Below, piece after piece: positions 1 through 7,826 of a DNA stretch of 64,000 bases; the first letter of the stretch is position 1; the number at the start of each line of letters is the position of its first letter. The notes below the pieces were generated by a model. That model worked only from the letters and a program-made list of their open reading frames with translations. It searched no databases and was not told the origin of the DNA. This stretch comes from Ruegeria sp. HKCCD7303 (GTDB taxonomy: Bacteria; Pseudomonadota; Alphaproteobacteria; Rhodobacterales; Rhodobacteraceae). The position numbers and the translations under genes were made by a program. The stretch covers positions 682,001-746,000 of the forward strand of contig NZ_WVRE01000002.1 in assembly GCF_013111185.1 (NCBI RefSeq), written 5' to 3'.

Positions 1-344
1 AGAACCGACCCGGCCACCACTGCGGCCTGCAAAAGACGGAACCCCAGGAACACCCAGATCGACTGGGCCAGTGTGCATCCGATTGAGGCGATGACGAAGA
101 AGGTCATGCACATCAACAGTATCGGTCTGCGCCCGAAGCGATCAGACAGCGGCCCCATGATCAGTTGCAGCACGGCTGAAACCGCCAGATACCCGGCAAC
201 TGACAGGTTCATCAGGCCGTAATCCACGCCGAAATCTTCGCTCATGTGGGCCAGCGACGGCAGGAACAAGTTCAGCGACAGCACCGACAACGCAGTGGCA
301 AAGATCAGCGTGATCAGATGAGGGGGCGTTTGGGCCGCGCGCAT
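1..344 (-). CDS. MFS drug-resistance transporter, Bcr/CflA-like (N-terminal part, cut by window edge)
   Basis: Reading the minus strand from the ATG at 344 gives 114 codons with no stop before the window edge, so only the N-terminal quarter is visible. It begins M-R-A-A-Q-T and shows a first membrane helix at about residues 10-30, a second at about 45-65, and the MFS motif A (GPLSDRFGRRP, about 64-74) followed by further hydrophobic helices. This is typical of 12-helix proton-driven exporters of the Bcr/CflA (DHA1) group, which pump drugs or metabolites across the inner membrane. Substrate cannot be told. It is divergent from the ABC-F gene at 452. Confidence 0.8.
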   Translation of the reverse strand, partial: MRAAQTPPHLITLIFATALSVLSLNLFLPSLAHMSEDFGVDYGLMNLSVAGYLAVSAVLQLIMGPLSDRFGRRPILLMCMTFFVIASIGCTLAQSIWVFLGFRLLQAAVVAGSV

Positions 345-451
345 TGGAAAAACCGATCAGAAAAGCAAACGACACAGCGCTAACACATTGAATGAGGCTT
401 GAACATGCCAAGCCGCTGGCGGCGGCATCACGCCTCTGCTAAGAGCGGCCC

Positions 452-2302
452 ATGCTACGGATCGAAGACATCACCTATGCCGTTGAAGGCCGCCCTTTAT
501 TTGACGGCGCAAGCGCGACCATACCAGACGGGCACAAGGTTGGCCTTGTGGGCCGGAATGGTACCGGCAAGACCACTCTGTTCCGCCTGATCCGGGGGGA
601 ACTGGCGCTGGAGTCCGGCAATATCTTGGTCCCCAAACGCGCTCGGATTGGTGGTGTGGCGCAAGAGGTGCCCTCGTCTGGCGTCTCGTTGATCAACACG
701 GTTCTTGCCGCTGATACAGAACGCAGCACCCTGATGGCCGAGGCTGAGACGGCGGATGACCCGGCCCGCATTGCCGAGATCCAGACCCGCCTTGCCGATA
801 TCGACGCTTGGTCCGCCGAGGCGCGCGCAGCCTCAATCCTCAAGGGGTTGGGTTTTGACGACGAAGACCAGTTGCGCCCGTGTTCCGATTTCTCGGGCGG
901 CTGGCGGATGCGTGTCGCTTTGGCGGCGGTGTTGTTTTCGCAGCCCGATCTGCTGTTGCTGGACGAACCGACCAACTATCTGGACCTTGAAGGTGCTCTG
1001 TGGCTGGAAAGCTATTTGGCCAAATATCCGCACACGGTGATCATCATCAGCCACGACCGAGGGTTGTTGAACCGTGCTGTCGGCTCGATCCTGCATCTCG
1101 AGGACCGCAAGCTGACTTATTACGCGGTGCCTTATGACAAGTTCGCCGAACGACGCGCCGAACGTCTGGCGCAGGCGGAATCCGAGAACGCCAAGGCGAA
1201 GGCACGCATCGCGCATTTGCAAAGCTTTGTAGATCGCTTCCGCTATAAGGCGTCCAAGGCCGTTCAGGCCCAATCCCGCCTGAAGATGATCGAGCGCATT
1301 CAACTTGTCTCGACCCCGCAAGAGGCCGCCCTGCGCGCGTTTTCCTTCCCCGAACCCGAAGAACTGTCGCCGCCGATCATCCAGATCGAGGGCGGTGCGA
1401 CAGGCTATGGCGAGACTGAGGTTCTGCGCCGCCTGAACCTGCGGATTGACCAGGATGACCGGATTGCCCTGTTGGGCAAGAACGGTCAGGGCAAATCAAC
1501 CTTGTCCAAGCTTTTGTCTGACCGCCTGCCCCTGATGGCGGGCAAGATGAGCCGTTCCAACAAGCTGCGCATCGGCTATTTCGCACAGCATCAAGTGGAT
1601 GAGCTTTATGTGGACGAAACGCCATTGGACCACCTGCGCCGTCTGCGTCCTGACGAAGCGCCGGGCAAGTGGCGCTCTCGGCTGGCTGGATTTGGACTGA
1701 ACGCGGATCAGGCCGAAACCGAGGTTGGTCGTCTGTCCGGTGGCCAAAAAGCACGCCTTTCGCTGCTGATCGCCACGATTGATGCGCCGCATATGCTGAT
1801 CCTGGATGAACCGACCAACCACCTCGATATCGAAAGCCGCGAGGCTCTGGTCGAAGCACTGACCGCCTATTCCGGTGCAGTCGTGTTAGTCAGCCACGAC
1901 ATGCACCTTCTAAGCCTTGTCGCGGACCGGCTTTGGTTGGTCTCGGACGGGACAGTCAAACCCTTCGACGGCGACCTTGAAGCGTACCGATCTTTGTTGT
2001 TGGCGCGGGACAAACCGGTCAAAGAAAAGCCGCAAGTCAGCAAGTCCAAACGCCCCTCGCGCGAGGCTATGCTGGCCTTGCGGGCCGATTTGCGCAAATG
2101 CGAGGATCGGATCGAGAAGCTGACGGATATGCATGACAAGCTTTCGGCCAAACTGTCGGACCCGGCTTTGTATGAAGACGACAGGATCAACGATCTGGAA
2201 ACCTGGAACCGCAAATTCGCGGAAGTGACCGAGGCGATGCAAAAGGCCGAAGCACTATGGGTTGCTGCGGCAGAACGGCTGGAACAGGCAGAAACAGCAT
2301 GA
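452..2302 (+). CDS. ABC-F family ATPase (YheS/Uup-like)
   Basis: 616-aa soluble protein with two ABC ATPase domains and no membrane segments, the mark of the ABC-F family, whose studied members act on the ribosome during translation. Domain 1 has Walker A GRNGTGKT (34-41), signature FSGGWRMR (about 147) and Walker B LLLLDEPTNYLD. A charged linker follows (about 235-285). Domain 2 has Walker A GKNGQGKS (342-349), signature LSGGQKARL and LDEPTNHLD. The last 80 residues are charged and heptad-like, consistent with a C-terminal coiled coil. The order and linker resemble E. coli YheS more than EttA, but the subgroup is an inference. Its stop overlaps the ACT-domain gene start (ATGA). Confidence 0.92.
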   Translation: MLRIEDITYAVEGRPLFDGASATIPDGHKVGLVGRNGTGKTTLFRLIRGELALESGNILVPKRARIGGVAQEVPSSGVSLINTVLAADTERSTLMAEAETADDPARIAEIQTRLADIDAWSAEARAASILKGLGFDDEDQLRPCSDFSGGWRMRVALAAVLFSQPDLLLLDEPTNYLDLEGALWLESYLAKYPHTVIIISHDRGLLNRAVGSILHLEDRKLTYYAVPYDKFAERRAERLAQAESENAKAKARIAHLQSFVDRFRYKASKAVQAQSRLKMIERIQLVSTPQEAALRAFSFPEPEELSPPIIQIEGGATGYGETEVLRRLNLRIDQDDRIALLGKNGQGKSTLSKLLSDRLPLMAGKMSRSNKLRIGYFAQHQVDELYVDETPLDHLRRLRPDEAPGKWRSRLAGFGLNADQAETEVGRLSGGQKARLSLLIATIDAPHMLILDEPTNHLDIESREALVEALTAYSGAVVLVSHDMHLLSLVADRLWLVSDGTVKPFDGDLEAYRSLLLARDKPVKEKPQVSKSKRPSREAMLALRADLRKCEDRIEKLTDMHDKLSAKLSDPALYEDDRINDLETWNRKFAEVTEAMQKAEALWVAAAERLEQAETA

Positions 2303-2688
2303 CAACACCGATCAAGGATACCAACGCTATGATTGCCGGTATGCATCCTGTTTTACAGCCTGGTGAGTTTGCCTTTGTTGTCTGGTCAGAAAACGAACCC
2401 TGGCCAGAAGGCACGCGTGCGAGCTGTGTCGAGGCTGAGGGGTTGTCTCTCATCGTGCCAACCGCACAGGCGCCGCAGGATGCCGTCGCAATGCGTTGCA
2501 TCACATTGCAGGTTCACTCTTCGCTGGAAGGTGTCGGTTTGACCGCAACCGTATCCGACGCGCTGGCTCAGGCTGGCATTCCTGCAAACATGGTCGCTGG
2601 GTATCACCACGATCATGTCTATGTGCCTTCAAACCGGTCGAAAGACGCCCTGAAAATCCTGCAGGCACTGCAACGGAGCAGCAATTAA
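2299..2688 (+). CDS. ACT domain-containing protein
   Basis: 129 aa from the ATG at 2299, which overlaps the upstream TGA; this start is preferred over an in-frame ATG at 2257 inside the ABC-F gene. The protein resembles the small stand-alone ACT-domain family (COG3602-like): an N-terminal half with F-V-V-W-S and W-P-E-G-T-R, and a C-terminal ACT-like half (about 65-128) with H-S-S-L-E-G-V-G-L-T and a conserved G-Y-H-H-D-H-V-Y-V-P. ACT domains usually bind amino acids or other small ligands; the ligand here is unknown. It is translationally coupled to the ABC-F gene and followed after one base by the MarC gene, so the three likely share an mRNA. Confidence 0.82.
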   Translation: MTTPIKDTNAMIAGMHPVLQPGEFAFVVWSENEPWPEGTRASCVEAEGLSLIVPTAQAPQDAVAMRCITLQVHSSLEGVGLTATVSDALAQAGIPANMVAGYHHDHVYVPSNRSKDALKILQALQRSSN

Positions 2689-2689
2689 A

Positions 2690-3307
2690 ATGGACAGTGC
2701 ATTCTTAATTACCGCGTTCACAACGCTCTTCGTTGTCCTGGACCCACCTGCGCAAACACCGATCTTTGTGGCGTTGACTCAGGGGATGGATTGGCACACG
2801 CGCCGATCCATTGCGATCCGGGCGTGCCTGACGGCAGGCTTCATTCTGGCTTTGTTTGCCGCTTTCGGTGAAGCTCTTCTAGGATTTGTCGGCATCTCGA
2901 TGGAGGCGTTTCGCGTTGCGGGGGGCGTTCTGCTGTTCCTGACCGCGCTCGACATGCTGTTTGAGCGCCGCACCAAACGCCGTGAAAGCAGCGCCGAAGA
3001 AGAGGAGCACCCGGACCCATCAGTCTTCCCACTGGGCATTCCGCTGATCGCTGGCCCCGGCTCGATTGCAACGATGATCCTGCTTGCGGGCCAGCAGCCC
3101 GGCATTCAGGGTCTTGCCGTTGTTATTGGCGTCATGCTGGTCGTTCTGGCGATGGTATTCGTGATGTATCTGACATCCGGCGCAGTGGCGCGCGTTCTGG
3201 GCAAGACCGGTCTGAACGTTCTGACCCGGCTGTTGGGGATGTTGCTGGCGGCGCTTTCGGTACAGTTCATTCTGGATGGCCTCAAAGCCTTTGGTTTTGC
3301 CGCATAA
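2690..3307 (+). CDS. MarC family integral membrane protein
   Basis: 205 aa, six predicted membrane helices, the usual length of MarC/UPF0056 proteins. The family pattern near the N-terminus is present (F-V-V-L-D-P-P-A-Q-T-P-I-F, about 14-26), as is the second-half motif P-L-I-A-G-P-G-S-I-A-T-M (about 115-126). A short charged cytoplasmic loop lies near residues 90-105. MarC proteins were once linked to multiple antibiotic resistance, but that role is not supported and their function is unsettled. The gene follows the ACT-domain gene almost without a gap. Confidence 0.9.
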   Translation: MDSAFLITAFTTLFVVLDPPAQTPIFVALTQGMDWHTRRSIAIRACLTAGFILALFAAFGEALLGFVGISMEAFRVAGGVLLFLTALDMLFERRTKRRESSAEEEEHPDPSVFPLGIPLIAGPGSIATMILLAGQQPGIQGLAVVIGVMLVVLAMVFVMYLTSGAVARVLGKTGLNVLTRLLGMLLAALSVQFILDGLKAFGFAA

Positions 3308-3349
3308 ACCCCCATATACCGTAGTACTGACCGAAGTGGGGATACCCGA

Positions 3350-3931
3350 ATGGAAGACGTCAACATAGGACAACTGGTCTATCTGGTCGTGCTTGGCCTG
3401 GCGGTTGCTTTCTGGTTCGTCTCGCAAAACCGCCAGTCCCTGAACAAGACGTTGCAGCAGGTAATGGCCTGGGTGTTCATCTTTGTCGGAGTCATTGCCG
3501 TCATCGGCCTGTGGGAGGATATCCGGTCCTCGGTTGGCCCCGCCCCGCAGATGACCGTTTCAGGCGAGACGATCGAGGTGCCCCGCGCCTATGATGGCCA
3601 TTATTACCTACCCGTTTTGGTGAATGGTGAGCCGATCAACTTTCTTGTCGACACCGGTGCCAGCCAGATTGTTCTGAGCGCGCAGGATGCGGAACGTGCA
3701 GGTATCAATCCTGATCAACTGAATTATTTCGGGCGCGCCCTGACTGCCAATGGCGAGGTGCGCACGGCTCCGATCCGGCTGGAAACCCTGACGGTTGGCC
3801 CCATCACCGATCAAAACGTTTCGGCCTGGGTCAATGAGGGTGAGCTGCACAAATCCCTGCTGGGGATGGATTACCTGCATCGGTTTTCGAACATCCACTT
3901 CGCAGACGGGCGCATGATCCTGTCACGCTGA
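3350..3931 (+). CDS. Membrane-anchored retropepsin-like aspartic protease (TIGR02281 type)
   Basis: 193 aa. Two N-terminal hydrophobic segments (about 5-23 and 36-55) precede a single clan AA aspartic protease domain (about 75-190). The catalytic motif L-V-D-T-G-A-S is clear, with Asp101 as the probable active-site residue; one such domain would have to dimerise to make an active site. The C-terminal L-L-G-M-D-Y-L-H-R-F motif also fits this family. The catalytic domain probably faces the periplasm. Substrate unknown. A gap of about 40 bases separates it from the MarC gene. Confidence 0.85.
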   Translation: MEDVNIGQLVYLVVLGLAVAFWFVSQNRQSLNKTLQQVMAWVFIFVGVIAVIGLWEDIRSSVGPAPQMTVSGETIEVPRAYDGHYYLPVLVNGEPINFLVDTGASQIVLSAQDAERAGINPDQLNYFGRALTANGEVRTAPIRLETLTVGPITDQNVSAWVNEGELHKSLLGMDYLHRFSNIHFADGRMILSR

Positions 3932-3959
3932 CCTCTTCAGGGCTGCATTCGATCATTGA

Positions 3960-3974
3960 GAACAAAATAAGAAC
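3960..3974 (+). promoter_or_regulatory. LexA (SOS) box, alphaproteobacterial GAAC-N7-GAAC type
   Basis: The sequence reads GAAC-AAAATAA-GAAC, an exact match to the direct-repeat LexA operator of alphaproteobacteria. It ends 16 bases before the ATG of the ImuA-like gene, where repressor binding would block transcription. Site is seen; LexA control is inferred. Confidence 0.85.
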
Positions 3975-3990
3975 ATGCTAATCTGCCCGC

Positions 3991-4611
3991 ATGTCTGCCC
4001 ATCTTCTCGATCAAAAACCCGCGCGTGCTGCTCCGGGGTTAAACCTGCATAATCAGATCACCCTGCAACTGGGCCGCGTGCACGAGGCATGCGGCCCCGC
4101 CCGGCGCAGCTTTGCTATGTGGCTGGCTGGCCAGGCGCAGGGGCCCGTACTGTGGATCTCTCCCGCGTGGGAGCCCGGCCAGCTGAACCCGGACGGGATG
4201 ATGCCCTTTGCCGATCCGGCCCGGTTCATCTTTGTCCACCCCACCCGCGCCGAAGATCTGTTGTGGTGCATGGAAGAGGCGCTGCGCAGCGGGGCGATCC
4301 CGTTGATCATCGGCGACCTGCCGGGCGCGCCGGATCTGACACCGGTGCGCCGGATGCATCTGGCCGCCGAACAGGGCGGCACGATGGGGCGGGCTCCGCT
4401 TGGCCTGCTGCTGACACCCGGTGACGGTGGCGCGCAAGGGGTCGAGACACGCTGGCACATGGCTGCCGCCCATCAGGGCGAAGCAAGACGCTGGACCCTG
4501 ACCCGCCGCCGGGCCCGCGCCCTGCCCCCGGTCACATGGCAGGCCACCATGACTGCGGCCCGCGCCGGTTTACACCTGAAGCGCACCGAAACAGAAGACG
4601 CTGTGACGTGA
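3991..4611 (+). CDS. imuA: ImuA-like SOS mutagenesis protein (orphan)
   Basis: 206 aa. It resembles the short Rhodobacterales ImuA proteins, a degenerate RecA-like family normally encoded with the Y-family polymerase ImuB and DnaE2 in a damage-inducible mutagenesis cassette. Supporting patterns are V-H-E-A-C-G-P-A-R-R near residue 30, P-V-L-W-I-S-P near 50, L-L-W-C-M-E-E-A-L-R-S-G near 90 and M-H-L-A-A-E near 117. No Walker A motif is present, as in other ImuA proteins. The LexA box just upstream supports an SOS role. The odd point is context: the next gene is an MFS transporter and no imuB or dnaE2 lies in the window. Family call is from recognition of patterns, not a search. Confidence 0.72.
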   Translation: MSAHLLDQKPARAAPGLNLHNQITLQLGRVHEACGPARRSFAMWLAGQAQGPVLWISPAWEPGQLNPDGMMPFADPARFIFVHPTRAEDLLWCMEEALRSGAIPLIIGDLPGAPDLTPVRRMHLAAEQGGTMGRAPLGLLLTPGDGGAQGVETRWHMAAAHQGEARRWTLTRRRARALPPVTWQATMTAARAGLHLKRTETEDAVT

Positions 4612-4673
4612 ACACAAATAGCTCACGCAAGATGTGACTGGTCAAAACACCTACCGCACCCTAGCGTCACCGC

Positions 4674-5888
4674 ATGAGCCACCCGATCCACGACAGCCGC
4701 TATTCCTGGCTTCGCCTTCTGATCACACTCGCCATTGCAACAGTGGCGAATGTGGGGATGTGGGCGGTGATCGTGGTCATGCCCGCAGTCGAGGTTGAAT
4801 TCGGCGCTGGTCGCGCAGAAGCTTCAATGCCCTACACGCTTACGATGATCGGTTTTGCCCTGGGCAATATGTGGTTGGGTCAGTTGGTAGACCGGCTGGG
4901 CGTAACCATGGCCCTGATCGGCGCAGCCATCTTGAGTGCCCTAAGCTATGTGCTGGCAACGCTGGCACCAAATATCATGCTGTTGTCTGCCGCGCATCTT
5001 CTGCTTGGGTTAGGCACGTCAATTGGATTTGGCCCACTGATCGCCGATATATCGCATTGGTTCATGAAACGACGCGGTATTGCCGTTGCGTTGGTGGCCA
5101 GCGGAAATTACCTGTCCGGAGCTATCTGGCCCACCATGCTGTCGGGCATTCTGGCGCGCGATGGATGGCAACAGGTCTATGTGACATTAGCCGTTCTAAC
5201 ACTGCTCGTCGTTATCCCACTGTCCCTACTCCTACGCCGCCGGGTCCCGGTCGAGGCACACAGTACGGCCGAAGCCTCTGCCCAGATCAACGCACGCAGT
5301 GCAGGTGTATCACCTCGCACACTGCAATATATTCTTGGCTTGGCTGGCATTGGCTGTTGCGTAGCTATGTCCATGCCGCAGGTCCATATCGTCTCTTACT
5401 GCGTCGGGTTGGGATATGGCCCCGCGGTGGGCGCCGAGATGCTGTCACTAATGTTGTTGGGTGGTGTCGTAAGCCGCTTGGTCTCGGGCCTTCTGGCCGA
5501 TCACCTTGGTGGGGTCATGACCCTTTTGATTGGCTCAGTCCTGCAATGCATCGCGCTGTTCTTGTTCCTGCCCTATGACGGGATGGTCTCGCTTTATTTT
5601 ATCAGCCTGATGTTCGGGCTGGCCCAGGGCGGCATCGTGCCCAGCTATGCCTTGGTTGTCCGCGAGTACATGCCTCCGCAAGAGGCAGGCGCGCGGGTCG
5701 GATTTGTTTTGATGATGACCATTCTTGGCATGGCCCTTGGCGGCTGGATGTCGGGCTGGATTTACGACCTCACCGGAAGCTACCAACTGGCATTCGTGAA
5801 CGGTATTCTCTGGAACGGGCTGAACATCGCGATCGTTCTGATGCTTCTCAAGCGATCCCGCCCCAGACGGGAAAGGGTCATGGCATGA
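4674..5888 (+). CDS. MFS transporter
   Basis: 404 aa with 12 predicted membrane helices and a short basic C-terminus. It shows an MFS motif A-like loop (GQLVDRLG, about 67-74) and its second-half counterpart (SGLLADHLGG, about 264). The overall arrangement resembles the monocarboxylate/oxalate-formate group, but substrate is not deducible. Its TGA overlaps the ATG of the YceI gene (ATGA), so the two are probably cotranslated. Confidence 0.85.
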   Translation: MSHPIHDSRYSWLRLLITLAIATVANVGMWAVIVVMPAVEVEFGAGRAEASMPYTLTMIGFALGNMWLGQLVDRLGVTMALIGAAILSALSYVLATLAPNIMLLSAAHLLLGLGTSIGFGPLIADISHWFMKRRGIAVALVASGNYLSGAIWPTMLSGILARDGWQQVYVTLAVLTLLVVIPLSLLLRRRVPVEAHSTAEASAQINARSAGVSPRTLQYILGLAGIGCCVAMSMPQVHIVSYCVGLGYGPAVGAEMLSLMLLGGVVSRLVSGLLADHLGGVMTLLIGSVLQCIALFLFLPYDGMVSLYFISLMFGLAQGGIVPSYALVVREYMPPQEAGARVGFVLMMTILGMALGGWMSGWIYDLTGSYQLAFVNGILWNGLNIAIVLMLLKRSRPRRERVMA

Positions 5889-6481
5889 CGTTTGTAAACC
5901 GCCGTACTGTCCTTGCCGGGCTTGCATCCCTGCCCTTCGCCCGACCGTCGCTTGCCGCACTTAGCCCCTATGTTCTGTCGACAACGGACACCAGGGTTGG
6001 CTTCAGTTTCAACCTTTCAGGCGTGATGCAGTCGGGATCCATGCCGATACGCTTCGCCAACGTCCAGGTCGATACGCGCCAACTACAAAACAGCCAGGTC
6101 ACCGTAGTGCTGGATGTCAGCAAGGCCAGAACTCGGTTGCCCTTTGCCCGAATGCCCATGCTTAGCCCCAGCGTACTGGACGCCAAACAGCACCCGACGA
6201 TCCGTTTTGTCTCAACAAAAATTGAGCTTGGCGCGCAAGGGCGTATCTCGGACGGGGCCCGCATAACCGGCGATTTGACCGTCCGCGGTGTAACGCGCCC
6301 CATCACGCTGAACGCCAATCTCTATCGCAAGGCAGGCACTACGGTTGACGACCTGACAAACCTGTCTATCGGTCTGACGGGGGCCTTGAACAGGCATGAT
6401 TTTGGCGCGTCGGGTTATCCCGATCTTGTTCGGGACAATGTCGGTCTGAACATCCACGCCGAGATCAGTCGTGCAAGTTGA
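5885..6481 (+). CDS. YceI family periplasmic lipid-binding-like protein
   Basis: 198 aa. An N-terminal signal with a twin-arginine-like start (N-R-R-T-V-L-A-G, residues 5-12) and cleavage probably after Ala24 is followed by a YceI domain: V-G-F-S-F-N-L-S-G, then L-D-A-K-Q-H-P-T-I-R-F near 100 and I-T-G-D-L-T-V-R-G-V-T-R-P near 127. YceI proteins are lipocalin-like barrels that bind isoprenoid-type lipids; the ligand here is unknown. The start overlaps the stop of the preceding MFS gene. Confidence 0.88.
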   Translation: MTFVNRRTVLAGLASLPFARPSLAALSPYVLSTTDTRVGFSFNLSGVMQSGSMPIRFANVQVDTRQLQNSQVTVVLDVSKARTRLPFARMPMLSPSVLDAKQHPTIRFVSTKIELGAQGRISDGARITGDLTVRGVTRPITLNANLYRKAGTTVDDLTNLSIGLTGALNRHDFGASGYPDLVRDNVGLNIHAEISRAS

Positions 6482-6560
6482 TCCACAAAGCGCAAAAACG
6501 ACTCGATAAAGTCGAATAGGTGCGCGCATTGTGCGGCAATGACGCCAATCTGAGATCACT

Positions 6561-7781
6561 ATGCGTACCATTATTTCCTTTGCCGCCCTTTTCCTTTCAG
6601 CCATTCTATTGCAACTGTCGACAGGCGGGGTTGGCCCGCTTGACGCCATATCCGGCATCACCCTGGAATTCACGACCGAACAGATCGGTCTGCTGGGATC
6701 GGCTCATTTTATCGGCTTTTTCGTAGGGTGTTGGTGGGCCCCACGACTGATGGGCAGCGTCGGACATTCCCGCGCCTTCGCCGTCTGTACTGCATTGGGC
6801 GCGATGGGGCTGATCGGCCACACCCTAACCAACGATCCCTATATCTGGGCCATCCTCAGGATCGCATCAGGAACATGTATCGCAGGCTGCTACACTGTGA
6901 TCGAGGCTTGGCTGAACGCAAAGGTCACGAATGAAACACGCGGACGGGCGATGGGCACCTACCGGCTTGTTGACCTGGGCGCCTCGCTTGGCGCACAGAT
7001 GATCATCGCGGTTCTGCCGCCAGCATCTTACGTGTCTTATAACCTGTTGGCGATCCTGTGCTGTGCCTCGCTGCTGCCGCTGACGCTGACCCGAGCGAAC
7101 CAGCCGCCAACACCCAACACACAGCGCTTGCGGCCCAAGCTGGCTTGGGCCTGTTCCCCTCTGGCCGTCGCGGGTGTGATCGTTTCAGCGCTCAGCTCTG
7201 CGTCCTTCCGAATGGTTGGCCCGGTCTACGGGCAAGAGGTTGGTCTGGGCATTGACCAGATTGCTTTCTTCCTTGCTTCGTTTGTTTTGGGCGGAGCCCT
7301 GGCGCAATACCCGTTAGGCTGGCTGGCTGACAAGTATGACCGACGCTGGGTTCTGATCTGGCTGTCGGCCGCTGCTGTACTGAGCTGCGGGATCACGATG
7401 GCCGCCAGCGGCGCTGGGACGGTTGGGGTGATGCTGGCCGCCGGGTTCTTTGGTCTGACGACCTTTCCGATCTTTTCGCTGTCTTCGGCCCACGCGAATG
7501 ACTTTGCCACCAGTGAAGAACGGGTCGAGCTGTCCGCTGCATTGATGTTCTGGTACGCTTTGGGCGCTATTGCATCGCCCTATATTTCCTCGACACTGAT
7601 CGAACAGTTCGGCCCCGGCGCTTTGTTTGCATTTGTGGCCGTCGGACATCTGGGATTGATCATCTTTGGTCTTGCGCGGATGCGCTCTCGCCCAACGCCA
7701 GAAGAGCGGACGAACTATGTTTACGCTCCGCGCACATCCTTTACCGTCGGGCGCCTTCTGAAACGCTCACGGGAAGAATAA
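6561..7781 (+). CDS. MFS transporter (YcaD-like)
   Basis: 406 aa, 12 predicted membrane helices. The first helices (I-S-F-A-A-L-F-L-S-A-I-L) and the W-W-A-P-R-L-M-G loop near residue 57 suit the YcaD-like MFS group; the second-half motif is L-G-W-L-A-D-K-Y-D-R-R near 252. The C-terminal 40 residues are hydrophilic and cytoplasmic. Substrate is unknown. It ends at a strong bidirectional terminator shared with the convergent flotillin gene. Confidence 0.83.
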   Translation: MRTIISFAALFLSAILLQLSTGGVGPLDAISGITLEFTTEQIGLLGSAHFIGFFVGCWWAPRLMGSVGHSRAFAVCTALGAMGLIGHTLTNDPYIWAILRIASGTCIAGCYTVIEAWLNAKVTNETRGRAMGTYRLVDLGASLGAQMIIAVLPPASYVSYNLLAILCCASLLPLTLTRANQPPTPNTQRLRPKLAWACSPLAVAGVIVSALSSASFRMVGPVYGQEVGLGIDQIAFFLASFVLGGALAQYPLGWLADKYDRRWVLIWLSAAAVLSCGITMAASGAGTVGVMLAAGFFGLTTFPIFSLSSAHANDFATSEERVELSAALMFWYALGAIASPYISSTLIEQFGPGALFAFVAVGHLGLIIFGLARMRSRPTPEERTNYVYAPRTSFTVGRLLKRSREE

Positions 7782-7782
7782 T

Positions 7783-7810
7783 AAAGGGCCGGGAAATCCC
7801 CGGCCCTTTT
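7783..7810. terminator. Bidirectional rho-independent terminator
   Basis: A perfect 11-bp inverted repeat, AAAGGGCCGGG (7783-7793) and CCCGGCCCTTT (7799-7809), with a five-base loop, lies between two convergent genes. T-runs flank it on both strands, so it can end both the MFS and the flotillin transcripts. Confidence 0.9.
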
Positions 7811-7826
7811 GTTGTTTGTTCGCATA

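Noticed and set aside
142..411. 89-codon open frame on the minus strand at the left edge
   Set aside because: It lies in another frame from the clear MFS transporter read from 344, and its residues show no membrane or domain pattern.
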